A DNA stretch of 64,000 bases from Chitinibacter sp. SCUT-21. Its GTDB lineage: Bacteria > Pseudomonadota > Gammaproteobacteria > Burkholderiales > Chitinibacteraceae. Shown piece by piece: positions 17,428 through 26,939 of the stretch. Below the pieces are notes generated by a model. It saw only the letters and a list, made by a program, of their open reading frames with translations. It was not told the origin of the DNA and did not search any database. Position numbers and translations under genes: made by a program. Positions within the stretch are counted from its first letter, which is position 1. The number at the start of each line of letters is the position of its first letter. Location: NCBI GenBank assembly GCA_041874755.1, contig CP102611.1, positions 1,798,001 through 1,862,000 on the forward strand, read 5' to 3'.

Positions 17428-18731
17428 ATAGCCTTAAATTGAATACCCACCTGAAAACCACCCTCTGGGCGATTTGCAAATTCCACAGTGGCTAGGTGCA
17501 ATTGCGCGATACGCAGCACAATCGACAAGCCCAAGCCTGCGCCAAGCTCTTTTTGCCCAGCCGGGCGATAAAAGCGCTCGCCCAAGCGAGCCAGTGTTTC
17601 TTCGCTCACGCCAGGCCCGTCGTCAAACACGACGATGCGCTCGCCGACGACCGCCACACCAATCATCGCCTGCTCACCCGCGTAACGACGCGCGTTGTCC
17701 AATAAATTGCGCAGCAATAATTGCAAGAGCAGTGCATGCCCCATAATTATTGCCGGCTGTTCCAACACTAAATGCGGCGCCTGGCTAGGCAAGCCTGCTT
17801 CGTCTAAAGCGGTTTGCGCCAGCGCGGCCAAATCCACCGGCGCCATCACAGGTGCTTCACCGTGCTCAAGACGCGACATTTCCAATAATTGCGCCACCAA
17901 ACGCGTCGTACGATCCACGCCCTCTAGCGCGCGTTGCAATGATTTTTGCCGCGTTTGCTCGCGCGGGCTGTGTTGCGCCAATTCGATTTGCACCCGCAAG
18001 CCCGCCAATGGCGTGCGCAATTCGTGCGCGGCGTCGGCGGTAAAACGGCGCTCACGCGCCATGGTGTCGGTCAATTGTGCGAATAAATCATTCAAACGCT
18101 GGCGCAGCGGTTCAATTTCACACGGTACATTGATATCGAGCGGGCTGAGATTATTCGGCGCGCGTTGCGCCAACTCCCGATCAACCCACTGCAGAGGTCG
18201 TAAACCACGCGAAATCGCCAGCAGCAAGAGCGGCAGCAGCACCAGCAAGGCATAAGCGGCGGTTTCGCCTAAATGCTCAGCCATTTCATTGGCAATTTTG
18301 CGGTGGTTATAGACGGGCTCACCCACAATCAGCTGCCGTTGTTGATCTTGGCGAATACAAATACGCCACTCTTGATCGCCCAAACGAATATTGCGCATCT
18401 GCGGCGCTGCACCGGCTTGAAACGGAAAAGTCGGGCTGATATTGCTGGCTTGCAAAGTGCCATTCCCGTAATACAGCGTAAAAGCCAGCCGCACATGCTG
18501 ATGGTTTTTTTCTGCCGGGGCGGGGTTTAAATCATCCTCGTCACCCAGGTTTTGCCACAGCATTTGCGTGTAGGCGCTTAGCTGCTTATCGAGTAATTCC
18601 GTGGTTTCTTTGCGCGCCTCGTACAGCAGGACCGCGCTAAAAACGCCCCACGCTAGCAAGGTCGCCAGCAAAATCAACACGGTGAGCCGCGATTGCAGCG
18701 AATGACTCATCCAATGCGCCAAACGCTTCAT
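17424..18731 (-). CDS. Two-component sensor histidine kinase (QseC/PmrB-like)
   Basis: A 435-residue inner-membrane kinase. Two membrane segments (about 15-35 and 150-175) flank a periplasmic region of roughly 115 residues. A HAMP-like stretch follows, then the phosphoacceptor box FTADAAHELRTPLAGLRVQ, and the ATP domain with LLRNLLDNARRYA, FDDGPGVSEE and GAGLGLSIVLRIA. It would phosphorylate the response regulator encoded just upstream; the start codon directly abuts that gene's stop (TAAATG). It resembles QseC/PmrB in organisation. The co-operonic PepSY and b561 genes and the zinc exporter suggest a metal or redox stimulus, but that is inference. Confidence 0.9.
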   Translation of the reverse strand: MKRLAHWMSHSLQSRLTVLILLATLLAWGVFSAVLLYEARKETTELLDKQLSAYTQMLWQNLGDEDDLNPAPAEKNHQHVRLAFTLYYGNGTLQASNISPTFPFQAGAAPQMRNIRLGDQEWRICIRQDQQRQLIVGEPVYNHRKIANEMAEHLGETAAYALLVLLPLLLLAISRGLRPLQWVDRELAQRAPNNLSPLDINVPCEIEPLRQRLNDLFAQLTDTMARERRFTADAAHELRTPLAGLRVQIELAQHSPREQTRQKSLQRALEGVDRTTRLVAQLLEMSRLEHGEAPVMAPVDLAALAQTALDEAGLPSQAPHLVLEQPAIIMGHALLLQLLLRNLLDNARRYAGEQAMIGVAVVGERIVVFDDGPGVSEETLARLGERFYRPAGQKELGAGLGLSIVLRIAQLHLATVEFANRPEGGFQVGIQFKAI

Positions 18732-19415
18732 TTATTCAGCCTCACAGGCGGCCACGCCCATGCGCCAACCTAGACCACGCATGTTCTGGATCGCGTCGCT
18801 GCCAAGTTTTTTGCGTAGATGCGATAAATGCACATCCAAGGTATTACTCTCAATATCGCCGCCCCAGCCGTACAATTTGTCATCCAGTTGGGCACGCGAT
18901 AAATAATTAGGCGCATTCGCAAGTAATACGTGCAGCAGGCGAAACTCCATCGCGGTGAGTAGCAAAGGCTCACCATGCAAGGTGACCGTTTGTTTGCTCG
19001 GGTCGAGACGTAAATCGCGCCACACCAGATCATTGGCGCTGCGCCCTTGAGCACGGCGCAATAGCGCATGAATTCGCGCCACCAACTCACCTAGGGCAAA
19101 GGGCTTGACCAAATAATCATCGGCGCCGGCATTCAGGCCAACTATTCGATCATCAATACTATCGCGGGCGGTGAGCAACAAGACGGGCATTTCTTTCAAT
19201 GGCGGCTGGGTGCGCAGCCATGCCAGCAGTTGCAAACCATTTAGCCGAGGCAAGGCAATATCAAGCACGATGGCATCAAACTGCAAGTTGGTCGCTAAGG
19301 CGGTACGCGCGGCTTCACCATCTTGCAGCCAATCTACGGCAAAACCAGCGTCGAGCAAGCCATCTTGCACGCCTTCACCCAATAAGACATCGTCCTCAAC
19401 CAATAATAAGCGCAT
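18732..19415 (-). CDS. OmpR-family response regulator (QseB/PmrA-like)
   Basis: A 227-residue regulator with an N-terminal receiver (RLLLVEDDVLLGEG, phosphoacceptor Asp in FDAIVLDIALPRLNG, Thr in LLLTARDSID, Lys in DDYLVKPFALGEL) and a C-terminal winged-helix domain (LTAMEFRLLHVLLANA, DVHLSHLRKKLGSDAI). It acts with the kinase that follows it. Its ATG overlaps the stop codon of the cytochrome b561 gene (TAATG), so the genes are translationally coupled. Like QseB/PmrA it probably activates its own operon, though no operator was recognised upstream of the PepSY gene. Confidence 0.92.
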   Translation of the reverse strand: MRLLLVEDDVLLGEGVQDGLLDAGFAVDWLQDGEAARTALATNLQFDAIVLDIALPRLNGLQLLAWLRTQPPLKEMPVLLLTARDSIDDRIVGLNAGADDYLVKPFALGELVARIHALLRRAQGRSANDLVWRDLRLDPSKQTVTLHGEPLLLTAMEFRLLHVLLANAPNYLSRAQLDDKLYGWGGDIESNTLDVHLSHLRKKLGSDAIQNMRGLGWRMGVAACEAE

Positions 19416-19987
19416 TAGTTTTGCGTATCCTTTAGCAAAGCAGGCTGCGCTTGGGACAACTCAATTGCCCCATCAGGTAGACGTTTATAACCATGAATCA
19501 TCGCAGCCGGTAGGTTTTCTTGATGACGGCGGCTTTCAATGAGCGCGGCCAGCACATGCAAGCCTACGCCTGTTAACAGGGTATACGCCATGATTTCGTG
19601 CAATTCTTCCAACCATTCTTCACCCCAAAACGCATCGGTGCCCATCATAAACCCCGTTACACCCATACCCAGCACCATGGTGAGCAAAAACAGCATCATC
19701 ACTGCGCCCGCAGGGTTATGCCCGAGATAGCGTGGATGCTCACCTTGCAACATCCCTTTCACATACGGTATCAAACGGTTCGGCGTTGGAAACCATTCGC
19801 TAAAGCGCGCGTATTTACTGCCAACAAAACCCCAGATAATCCGGCTCACGACCAAGGCAACCGCAACATAACCTTCCCAGCGATGCCAAGTATCGCCGCC
19901 TTCATTCAGAAAGTTGATCAAAACGGCCGCGGCCAAACTCCAATGAAAAACCCGTACAAACGGATCCCAAACCTTAATCTTATCCAT
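19415..19987 (-). CDS. Cytochrome b561-type diheme membrane protein
   Basis: A 190-residue inner-membrane protein with four hydrophobic helices and conserved His residues: VRVFHWSLAAAVLINF, TWHRWEGYVAV, LEELHEIMAYTLLTGVGLHVLAAL. These match the prokaryotic cytochrome b561 / Ni-hydrogenase b-type family, which shuttle electrons between quinone and periplasmic partners. The start MDKIKVWDPFVRVFHW at 19987 is preceded by AAGGTGAG; the GTG at 19996 overlaps that site. It sits downstream of a PepSY protein and upstream of, and coupled to, a two-component system. Pairing of b561 and PepSY in such operons is common; the electron partner is not known. Confidence 0.88.
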   Translation of the reverse strand: MDKIKVWDPFVRVFHWSLAAAVLINFLNEGGDTWHRWEGYVAVALVVSRIIWGFVGSKYARFSEWFPTPNRLIPYVKGMLQGEHPRYLGHNPAGAVMMLFLLTMVLGMGVTGFMMGTDAFWGEEWLEELHEIMAYTLLTGVGLHVLAALIESRRHQENLPAAMIHGYKRLPDGAIELSQAQPALLKDTQN

Positions 19988-20010
19988 TGAACTCACCTTT
20001 CAAATAAAAG

Positions 20011-20057
20011 GGTATATGAATATAGGCACTGATTAACAATGCCTACCAACATATACC
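20011..20057. repeat. Intergenic palindrome, GGTATAT family, copy 3
   Basis: Outer arms GGTATATG (20011-20018) and CATATACC (20050-20057), with an inner 6-bp stem TAGGCA/TGCCTA (20023-20028, 20040-20045). It lies inside the operon between the PepSY and cytochrome b561 genes, so it may attenuate or stabilise the transcript. Confidence 0.6.
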
Positions 20058-20063
20058 TACTTA

Positions 20064-20330
20064 TTAATCAATTTCAGATTTGATGATATTCAGATTCTTA
20101 GCATCAAAATAAACCTCGGCTTTTTTGCCTTCTTTGTTGTGGCCATAAATTTCATAGCATTCGCCTGAAACTTTAAATTTCTTGATCTTGTAACCCATGC
20201 CTTCGATCTTGGCTTTCGCATCCGCCTCTTTCATCCATTGGTCTTTCGGATATTTGGGGCAATTGGCACTAGCGAAAGTCAGAGAAGACAAAGTCAGCGC
20301 GGCTACTGCGGTCAAAGCGATTAATTTCAT
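20064..20330 (-). CDS. PepSY-domain periplasmic protein
   Basis: An 88-residue exported protein: signal peptide MKLIALTAVAALTLSSLTFASA, then a short PepSY-like domain (MKEADAKAKIEGMGYKIKKFKVSGECYEIYG, KKAEVYFDAKNLNIIKSE), the pattern of the periplasmic PepSY proteins that precede b561/two-component operons. The domain is thought to modulate protease or redox partners; the role here is not known. The start at 20330 is the second of two tandem ATGs, placed seven bases after AGGAG. It heads the PepSY-b561-regulator-kinase-exporter operon. Confidence 0.85.
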   Translation of the reverse strand: MKLIALTAVAALTLSSLTFASANCPKYPKDQWMKEADAKAKIEGMGYKIKKFKVSGECYEIYGHNKEGKKAEVYFDAKNLNIIKSEID

Positions 20331-20569
20331 CATCAAACTCCTGAGTCGTTGTGAAGTACTGCCAGTGTATTTAAACAAGCTTGTGTTAAGCGAAACTTAA
20401 GTTTAGAAAAAATCAGTTCTTGCTGCGCAACAAAAGCCTAGCTCACCAAGTCTGTTTGCCCCTTGGCTGCATACTTTTGGGTATGCCTGCTCGGTAAACG
20501 CTTGAATTTGCGCTAGCAGGTCGGCGCTCAAGGACTATATTTAAGCCTGTATAAGCACTCTGGCTTGAT

Positions 20570-23029
20570 ATGCGTACGTTTTATTTCCGCTTAGCACAAG
20601 GCTTACCTCTGGCGATTTTATTAGCCGGTCTGCTCGCGACTGAATGGGGTATCCGGCAGGAAAACGAGCGATCCAATCAACTTGTCTACGAACAATCTTT
20701 AACCCAAGTCACCGCTTTGCGCGCCCGAATCGAGGCAGAGCTATCGTCGACGCTCTATCTTGCCTCCGGTTTAGAGGCCTATATACGCTCTGCGCCGCAG
20801 CAGCTCAATGAAGCCCAACTCAATCACATGCTGGCAACGCTATTTGCGCAAGGACATCACATTCGCAATATCGGGGTCGCACCTGATAATCGCATACGCT
20901 ATGTGTATCCGCTCAAAGGCAATGAAAAAGCCCTCGGCCTTTATTATCCGGCGAATAAATTGCAATGGCCCGCTGTCGAGCGCGTGATTAAAACGGGCAA
21001 ACCCTTTCTCGCTGGGCCAGTTAAGCTGGCACAAGGCGGTGAAGGCTTGATTTATCGCGTCCCTGTCTTCAGTAATCCCGGGCGATACTGGGGCATGATC
21101 AGCACTGTGCTCGATATGCACCAATTGTTTGATGCGGTCGGACTGAATGCAGCATCGAGTCAGACGTACTTATTGCTAGGCAAAGACGCGGGCGGGCAAA
21201 CAGGGAAGGTGATCTGGGGCAATACCGCGCTGCAGCAAGATAAATCAACTGTCGGGGTGTCGATTTCTGTGCCTGGCGGAAGCTGGTATTTAGTGCAAAA
21301 ACACCCTACAGCGGCGCCGATGGAAATCAGGTTGCTGTTTTTCCGCCTTATGGGCTGGTTTGGCTCTATTTTTTTAGCCGTGGCCGCTTGGTTATTGCAG
21401 AGCGCATACCAACGCAGCTATCAAATGGGTGAGCAGCTAAAACAAGCGCGGGACGCTGCCGAAGCGGCATCTCGCTCGAAAAGCACTTTTCTCGCCAATA
21501 TGAGCCATGAAATTCGCACCCCGATGAATGGCGTGATCGGCATGAGCCAACTGCTACTCGACACTGAGCTCTCTGAATCTCAATACGAATACGCCAACAC
21601 CATTCGCCACAGCGCCGAGGCTTTGCTCACGGTGCTTAATGATATTTTGGATTACTCAAAGATCGAAAGCGGCAAACTGAGCTTTGAGAAAATTGAATTT
21701 AATTTAAGACAATTAATCGAAGAAATCACCGATCTACTCGCTATTCGTGCACAAGAAAAAGGATTGGAGTTCTTGTGCGATCTTGATCCAGCGCTCCCCG
21801 ATTTTGTTCTGGGAGATCCAACCCGATTGCGGCAGATTTTGATCAATCTACTGGGTAATGCCATCAAATTTACGGCCAGCGGCGACGTGGCACTGATTTT
21901 GCACGTGCAGAGCCAAGATCAGCAACGACTGCAACTGGAGATCAGTGTACGCGACAGTGGTATTGGGATAGCTACTGCGCAACAAGCGCAGCTATTCCAA
22001 GCCTTTCACCAAGCCGATGCCAGTATCAGCCGGCGCTATGGCGGCACAGGTTTGGGTTTGGCGATTTCCCGCCAAATGGTTGAACTCATGGGGGGGCGCC
22101 TCACGCTCGCCAGCGAGCCTGGAGATGGCACTTGGTTTAATGTCGAGCTGCAACTAGAAATAGCGGATCGAGAAACGCTCCCCCTTCGATTGCCTGAATC
22201 ACTGCAGGGCTCGTCCATTCTGATTGTCGATGACAGCCCCTATTGCCGGGCGCAATTGGCCGTGATGCTCGGTACACTGGCTTGTCAGTCACACCTAGCT
22301 TCATCAGGACAAGAAGCGCTTGCGCTCTTAGAAGCAAAGCCCACGGACAAAATCGATTTAATTTTGCTCGATCAAACTTTAGCGCCGCAATCGGGTCTCG
22401 AACTTGCTCAGCAAATTAGCCGCTTAGCAAATCACCCCGCCATTGTCTTAATGAGTCCACACTTAGAATTCAGCAAGGCGCAGACCATTTCGTGCGGCCT
22501 AGCTGCGGTTATCAATAAACCAATCAAATTAAGTCGCCTTCACGCCACTCTGACTCAAGTTCTATCGGGAAAAACCATCACAACACCACCTGCCAGCACT
22601 TTTAACACCATTACGCCGCTGCCAGCGCGGGTGTTGCTGGTTGAAGATAACCCAATCAATCGCAAAGTTGCGCAGGCCATGTTAATCCGGATGGGTATCA
22701 ATGCCGATAGCGCCGAAAATGGCCTAGAGGCGCTGCAAATGCTAACTCAAGGTGACTATGATTTAGTGCTAATGGATATGCAAATGCCCGAAATGGATGG
22801 CATACAAACAACGCTTCAGATTCGCGACGCCCAAAGCTCGGTACGCAATCATCAGATACCCATTATCGCGATGACAGCCAACGCCATGCGTGAAGATGAA
22901 GAAGCCTGTTTAGCTGCGGGGATGAATCACTTTATTAGTAAACCAGTGCAATTTGAAAAACTACAGTCGTGTTTAAACCAATACCTAGCTCATACAGATA
23001 AGCACGCCTCAGGGGAGCGTCTGCCGTGA
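20570..23029 (+). CDS. Hybrid histidine kinase with CHASE sensor and two receivers
   Basis: An 819-residue inner-membrane protein. A first membrane segment (about 10-25) is followed by a periplasmic CHASE-type domain (residues 50-235; [26 protein letters not shown]) and a second membrane segment (about 263-283). Next come HisKA ([21 protein letters not shown]) and HATPase ([31 protein letters not shown]). Two receiver domains follow: one with [17 protein letters not shown], a second, more typical, with [14 protein letters not shown]. There is no output domain, so it presumably relays phosphate onward. The stop codon overlaps the start of a periplasmic binding protein, suggesting the two proteins act together. 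Confidence 0.93.
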   Translation: MRTFYFRLAQGLPLAILLAGLLATEWGIRQENERSNQLVYEQSLTQVTALRARIEAELSSTLYLASGLEAYIRSAPQQLNEAQLNHMLATLFAQGHHIRNIGVAPDNRIRYVYPLKGNEKALGLYYPANKLQWPAVERVIKTGKPFLAGPVKLAQGGEGLIYRVPVFSNPGRYWGMISTVLDMHQLFDAVGLNAASSQTYLLLGKDAGGQTGKVIWGNTALQQDKSTVGVSISVPGGSWYLVQKHPTAAPMEIRLLFFRLMGWFGSIFLAVAAWLLQSAYQRSYQMGEQLKQARDAAEAASRSKSTFLANMSHEIRTPMNGVIGMSQLLLDTELSESQYEYANTIRHSAEALLTVLNDILDYSKIESGKLSFEKIEFNLRQLIEEITDLLAIRAQEKGLEFLCDLDPALPDFVLGDPTRLRQILINLLGNAIKFTASGDVALILHVQSQDQQRLQLEISVRDSGIGIATAQQAQLFQAFHQADASISRRYGGTGLGLAISRQMVELMGGRLTLASEPGDGTWFNVELQLEIADRETLPLRLPESLQGSSILIVDDSPYCRAQLAVMLGTLACQSHLASSGQEALALLEAKPTDKIDLILLDQTLAPQSGLELAQQISRLANHPAIVLMSPHLEFSKAQTISCGLAAVINKPIKLSRLHATLTQVLSGKTITTPPASTFNTITPLPARVLLVEDNPINRKVAQAMLIRMGINADSAENGLEALQMLTQGDYDLVLMDMQMPEMDGIQTTLQIRDAQSSVRNHQIPIIAMTANAMREDEEACLAAGMNHFISKPVQFEKLQSCLNQYLAHTDKHASGERLP

Positions 23030-23841
23030 CCATGCTAATAGCAACAAAACGCTGCGGACTCACGGTGCGCGTAATAGGCAAAATACAATGCTTGATGTAT
23101 TTCGTTCTATTTTACCTATGGAGCCAATTTGTCCACGCCAGCCAGACGATCCCGTTCTACACCTATTACGACGAGCCGCCTTTTGCGCTTGAACAAGCCG
23201 ATAATTTGACGCAAAAACTTGCCGATTGGCTTAGCAAAAAATCGAAAGGGCAATATCAATTCGTCCCCACGTATTTGCCGCGGCGGCGCTTAGATTTGAC
23301 AGTTCTTTCACAAGCCGATTGGCAAGGTGTGGTGGTATGGGCAAGTCCCCAGTTCTTTTTAGATCAGGAGCGCAGCAAATATTTATGGACCGATACGTAT
23401 ATGCACGACATTAATTTGGTCGTCAGCCATCGCAATAAGCCCATTAATTTTAACGGGCCCGCATCATTGTATGGCTTAACGGTGGGCTCGGTACTTGGGC
23501 GCCAGTTGGATGATTTTCAACGCGATATTGCGGCTGGGCGGATCCGTCGTGAAGACGCTGGATCTGCACTGAGCAATTTAAAAAAACTACAATTGCAACG
23601 AATAGACGCAGCGTTCATCCCTGCCATTGCGCTGCCCTACTACCGCCAACAACTGCCGCAATTAGACCAATGGCTATATATTGCAAAACAACCCAGAAGC
23701 GAGGTCTATCGGCATTTATTTGTCGCTCGATCACAAGTACGCCTGCACCGGTTTTTGAATCAAGCGATTGTTCAGCTGGCGCACGATAAGCAATGGCAAG
23801 ACTTATTAGCTCACCGCAATTCCGCGCCACCTATTCCCTAG
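23026..23841 (+). CDS. Periplasmic substrate-binding protein (SBP family 3-like)
   Basis: A 271-residue protein with an N-terminal hydrophobic export signal (up to about LWSQFVHA) and a mature binding-protein fold ([50 protein letters not shown]) of the family 3 type that binds amino acids or other small polar solutes. The GTG start at 23026 overlaps the TGA of the hybrid kinase by four bases and has GGGGAG upstream. A start at the ATG at 23032 is also possible. No transporter permease is adjacent, so it may serve the kinase as a ligand sensor; this is inference from translational coupling. Confidence 0.82.
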   Translation: MTMLIATKRCGLTVRVIGKIQCLMYFVLFYLWSQFVHASQTIPFYTYYDEPPFALEQADNLTQKLADWLSKKSKGQYQFVPTYLPRRRLDLTVLSQADWQGVVVWASPQFFLDQERSKYLWTDTYMHDINLVVSHRNKPINFNGPASLYGLTVGSVLGRQLDDFQRDIAAGRIRREDAGSALSNLKKLQLQRIDAAFIPAIALPYYRQQLPQLDQWLYIAKQPRSEVYRHLFVARSQVRLHRFLNQAIVQLAHDKQWQDLLAHRNSAPPIP

Positions 23842-23848
23842 GTCAGAT

Positions 23849-24781
23849 TTAGTGCGATAAATCTTCCTGAATCGCCGCTTTCAGCGTGGCAAACTCAAAT
23901 TGATAACCTTCATCGAGCAATCGCTTTGGCACCACGCGTTGCCCTTTGGTAAACAAGGCTGCCATTTCCCCCATCAGCAACTCAAGCAGCCACGCTGGCG
24001 TCACCATTAAATTTGGGCGATGCAATAGTTGGGCTGCAAGCTGCGCAAATTCGGCTTGAGTCGGCGCGCTGGGCGCGGTCATATTGTAAGCGCCGTTCAT
24101 ATTTGGATTGGCGATGGCACGAGCAATCACCGCCAACACATCGTTGCGATGCACCCAGCTCATGACTTGGCGGCCATCACCCATTCGGCCGCCTACGCCG
24201 AATTTGAAAGGCAGCAAGAGCTTTGGAAATGCACCGCCAGGGCCAAAAACCAAACCTAAGCGCAGCCGCACGACGCGTAGGCCAAAGGCTTCGGCTTTGA
24301 CCGCTTCCTCTTCCCATTCGCGGCATAAATCGGACATAAATTCATTTTGTGTGCCGGCGTTTTCATCCAGCGCCTCGTCGCCTCGGCAGCCGTAATAGCC
24401 AATGGCCGAGCCATTCACCAAGACAGCGGGCTTGTGCGCCGCTTGGGCTAGCCAAGCATTCAAGCGCTGCGTCGTGCCGACGCGGCTATCGCGTAAAACT
24501 TGCTTGCGCGCTGCGCTCCAACGTGGACCAACCACGGGGCTGCCGGCTAAATTCACCACTGCAGCTATCGCCGCATCTGCTGCGATTTGCGCAAAATCAG
24601 CCACCGCAGCCAGTTGTGGCGCTTGGCCAAATGATTGCAAGGCTTGCGCTGGTTTACGGCTCAAAATGGTGACTTGATGCCCAGCCGCCAATAGTTGATT
24701 GACTAATTCGCGGCCAATAAAACCGGTTCCGCCGGTGACTAAAACATGCTGTTTTGGCATTTGAGTAAAGTAATTTGACAT
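23849..24781 (-). CDS. TIGR01777-family NAD-dependent epimerase-like protein
   Basis: A 310-residue protein of the YfcH/TIGR01777 group of extended short-chain dehydrogenases. Seen: HVLVTGGTGFIGRELVNQLL with the Rossmann glycine motif, VNLAGSPVVGPRWSAARKQ, LVNGSAIGYYG with the Tyr, and the C-terminal LLMGEMAALFTKGQRVVPKRL. The substrate is unknown. It is the last gene of the GbsR-headed operon, 11 bases after the DUF2269 gene. Start at 24781 has GGATGG upstream; an alternative Met seven codons later would still keep the Rossmann motif. Confidence 0.9.
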   Translation of the reverse strand: MSNYFTQMPKQHVLVTGGTGFIGRELVNQLLAAGHQVTILSRKPAQALQSFGQAPQLAAVADFAQIAADAAIAAVVNLAGSPVVGPRWSAARKQVLRDSRVGTTQRLNAWLAQAAHKPAVLVNGSAIGYYGCRGDEALDENAGTQNEFMSDLCREWEEEAVKAEAFGLRVVRLRLGLVFGPGGAFPKLLLPFKFGVGGRMGDGRQVMSWVHRNDVLAVIARAIANPNMNGAYNMTAPSAPTQAEFAQLAAQLLHRPNLMVTPAWLLELLMGEMAALFTKGQRVVPKRLLDEGYQFEFATLKAAIQEDLSH

Positions 24782-24792
24782 ATTTCACCATC

Positions 24793-25263
24793 CTAAAAAG
24801 GTTTGTGCACCATCAAGCCATACACTGCAATTAAGCCTATAAACGCTGGAAAACCCAGCACAGTCCAAATTTTTTCATAGCGCCAATATTGGACGGGCAA
24901 TGCGCTATCTGACTGCGCAGCCACCTGCGCCATATCACGCATTTTCAATTGCAGCCACAACACCGGCAACCAGCACAGCCCTGCGATTGCATACAGCAAT
25001 ACAGACAGCCAAACCCACAATGATTGCAGTGGAAAACCGGCCCAATAAATCATCAAGGCACCCGAAAGTGGCTGGATAATGACCGCGGGCGTGGTAAACC
25101 ACATACCGGCCTTCACCACCCAATGGCTCACCACCGCCATTGCTTGCACATTGCCGCTGCGATTGGTCACAAACATATAAAACGCTGTGCCCAAACCTGT
25201 GCCAAACATGATCGTTGCCGACAAAATATGCAGCCATTTCATCCATAGATAGTATTCCATCAT
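24793..25263 (-). CDS. DUF2269-family membrane protein
   Basis: A 156-residue protein with four to five membrane helices. The conserved pattern WMKWLHILSATIMFGTGLGTAFYM and the terminal RYEKIWTVLGFPAFIGLIAVYGLMV fit DUF2269, inner-membrane proteins of unknown function. It overlaps the SDR/DoxX gene upstream by four bases (ATGA), so translation is coupled. In this operon it could work with the two Rossmann-fold proteins, but no reaction is known. Confidence 0.88.
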   Translation of the reverse strand: MMEYYLWMKWLHILSATIMFGTGLGTAFYMFVTNRSGNVQAMAVVSHWVVKAGMWFTTPAVIIQPLSGALMIYWAGFPLQSLWVWLSVLLYAIAGLCWLPVLWLQLKMRDMAQVAAQSDSALPVQYWRYEKIWTVLGFPAFIGLIAVYGLMVHKPF

Positions 25264-26516
25264 CTCCCCCTCGCGCGCTCACATTGTTCCACCACCAGCA
25301 ATAGCGCCAAAACAGCTAGGTTTTTAAGCACCGGCCCAAATGGGTGCAGAAGGTATTCGGGTAGAGCCATTGCAATGATTAAGCTGTAGCCCAATACCAG
25401 CAGGGCTTGTGCACGCCACCAAGGCCAATTCATTAAACAAGCCACACCGAGCAACGCATCCAAAGCAATCGCGCCAACAAACATTGGCCATTGCCAAGGC
25501 GCGGGGATTCCCACTTGCGCGAGCAAAGCCAAACTCTGCTCATGTGGCCAGCCCCACCAGCACACCGCCGCAGTCAACAGCCACACCAGCGCCAAACTGA
25601 AGCGCAGCACCGGCAAAAGCCAATCGAGTTGCGCTCTGGCCGCCAAGCCAGTGTCGTGACGGGCTGGCAGCGCGGCTTGCTCCTCACGCCCAAGTAAAGC
25701 GCGCATTGCTGTGCCGTCACCACAATTGCCCGCCCGCAGCATCTGCAAACTCGCAGGCGAGAACAAACACCTCGATAGGTATTGCCCTACAGCGGCTGCG
25801 GCATCTTGCACGTGGACTGGTACCCTCAGTCGTTGTGCTTGCGTCAAACCCATTGACCTACGCAGCGCCGCCAACCATTGCCCGAGTTGATAGCGCTGCG
25901 GGCCGACCACATCAACGACTTGTGCCAGCGGAGCAGGTGCGGCGATGAGTGCCAATATCGTCGCGACCACATCAGCCAAATGCACCGGTTGCACCTCGCC
26001 GCAGCCAGCCAAATCCGGCAATAGCGGCCAGCTCGCCATTTGCAAAAACTGCCGACAGCTACGCCCTTGCGGGGCGTAAATCAGCGACGGTCGCACAATC
26101 GCCCAATCGCAGCGCCTTTGCATTAAATCGGCGTCGGCCATCCCTTTGCTGCGCCAATATTCAGTCGCCGCTTGCGGATGCGCGCCCAGCGCCGAAACCT
26201 GAATCACGCGGATTTGCGACCGCTCACATGCAGCAAACAGCGCGGTGGGCATCGCCACATGCTGCGCGGCGAAACTTTGCTGCGCAGTTTCGGCAAAAAT
26301 GCCAACCGTATTAACAACCACGTCAATGCCACTCAGCAATTCATCCCAATCTTCGGGCGCAGTGTATTGGGCCAGATCGAGCGCCAAATACTCTGTAGCT
26401 GTATTGCTCTCAATAGCAGATTTCGAGATGGCTTTAACGCAATACCCCTGAGGCTTTAGCGCGTCGATTAGCGCCGAGCCGACTAAGCCAGAAGCACCCA
26501 AGACTAAGATTTTCAT
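25260..26516 (-). CDS. SDR-type NAD(P)-binding protein with C-terminal DoxX-like domain
   Basis: A 418-residue fusion. The first 290 residues are an atypical short-chain dehydrogenase domain (MKILVLGASGLVGSALIDAL, VVVNTVGIFAETAQ, WAIVRPSLIYAPQG). The C-terminal 110 are membrane-embedded and DoxX-like (FSLALVWLLTAAVCWWG, FVGAIALDALLGVACLM, LVLGYSLIIAMALPEYLLHPFGPVLKNLAVL). DoxX-like/SDR fusions occur in many proteobacteria without a known reaction; the layout suggests a membrane-tethered oxidoreductase or scaffold. It overlaps the small membrane protein upstream and the DUF2269 gene downstream by four bases each. Confidence 0.88.
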   Translation of the reverse strand: MKILVLGASGLVGSALIDALKPQGYCVKAISKSAIESNTATEYLALDLAQYTAPEDWDELLSGIDVVVNTVGIFAETAQQSFAAQHVAMPTALFAACERSQIRVIQVSALGAHPQAATEYWRSKGMADADLMQRRCDWAIVRPSLIYAPQGRSCRQFLQMASWPLLPDLAGCGEVQPVHLADVVATILALIAAPAPLAQVVDVVGPQRYQLGQWLAALRRSMGLTQAQRLRVPVHVQDAAAAVGQYLSRCLFSPASLQMLRAGNCGDGTAMRALLGREEQAALPARHDTGLAARAQLDWLLPVLRFSLALVWLLTAAVCWWGWPHEQSLALLAQVGIPAPWQWPMFVGAIALDALLGVACLMNWPWWRAQALLVLGYSLIIAMALPEYLLHPFGPVLKNLAVLALLLVVEQCERARGR

Positions 26517-26896
26517 ACCGCCTCCGCTGCAGCGCTTGGCACGTCGGGCGCTGGTACAGCTTCAGGCTGAGCTAGTGCTTGCGGTGGCACCAAACGCCGC
26601 CAAACCATTTTGGCGATGCTGGCAATGGCGATTAAATGCCCCAGTACCAAGCAAATCAGCATCGTTTGCACGGTTTCAACTGGGTTGCTAATGTGGCTAT
26701 CGACAAAAAACAGCACCAGCAGCAAAGGGATTAACAGTTGCAAAGCAGCCAGCGTATGGCGCCAATAATGCGCGCCGCTACCGGGGCAACTTTCGTTCAG
26801 TAAAGGGCCTAAGGCGCGCTGCTGCCACGCCACTAAGAGCAGGCTCAAGCCTAAATTAACTGCAATTACCGCTAGCAAACTAATCCATTGAGTCAT
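26513..26896 (-). CDS. Small membrane protein of the GbsR operon
   Basis: A 127-residue product beginning MTQWISLLAVIAVNLGLSLLL, with about three membrane helices and an Ala/Pro-rich C-terminal tail (PEAVPAPDVPSAAAEAV). I do not recognise a named family. Two tandem ATGs (26899, 26896) follow AGAGGTGG. It overlaps the SDR/DoxX gene by four bases. The internal palindromic operator at 26918-26937 lies just upstream of its start, so it begins a second regulated segment of the operon. Confidence 0.7.
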   Translation of the reverse strand: MTQWISLLAVIAVNLGLSLLLVAWQQRALGPLLNESCPGSGAHYWRHTLAALQLLIPLLLVLFFVDSHISNPVETVQTMLICLVLGHLIAIASIAKMVWRRLVPPQALAQPEAVPAPDVPSAAAEAV

Positions 26897-26917
26897 CATA
26901 CCACCTCTATTTATTTT

Positions 26918-26937
26918 ATTTCTGTTAAAACAGAAAT
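26918..26937. promoter_or_regulatory. Internal 20-bp palindromic operator (ATTTCTGT-N4-ACAGAAAT)
   Basis: The arms and spacing are identical to the site at the gbsR-like promoter (27932-27951); only the spacer differs (TAAA versus CATT). It sits three bases after the DCC gene's stop and about 20 bases before the small membrane protein's start. No convincing -35/-10 pair was seen here, so it may act as a roadblock or mark a weak internal promoter. Confidence 0.7.
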
Positions 26938-26939
26938 GA

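Noticed and set aside
25770..25790. A copy of CCTCGATAGGTATT similar to an intergenic hairpin at 7034-7052
   Set aside because: It lies within a coding sequence, is a single short match and lacks the inverted partner.
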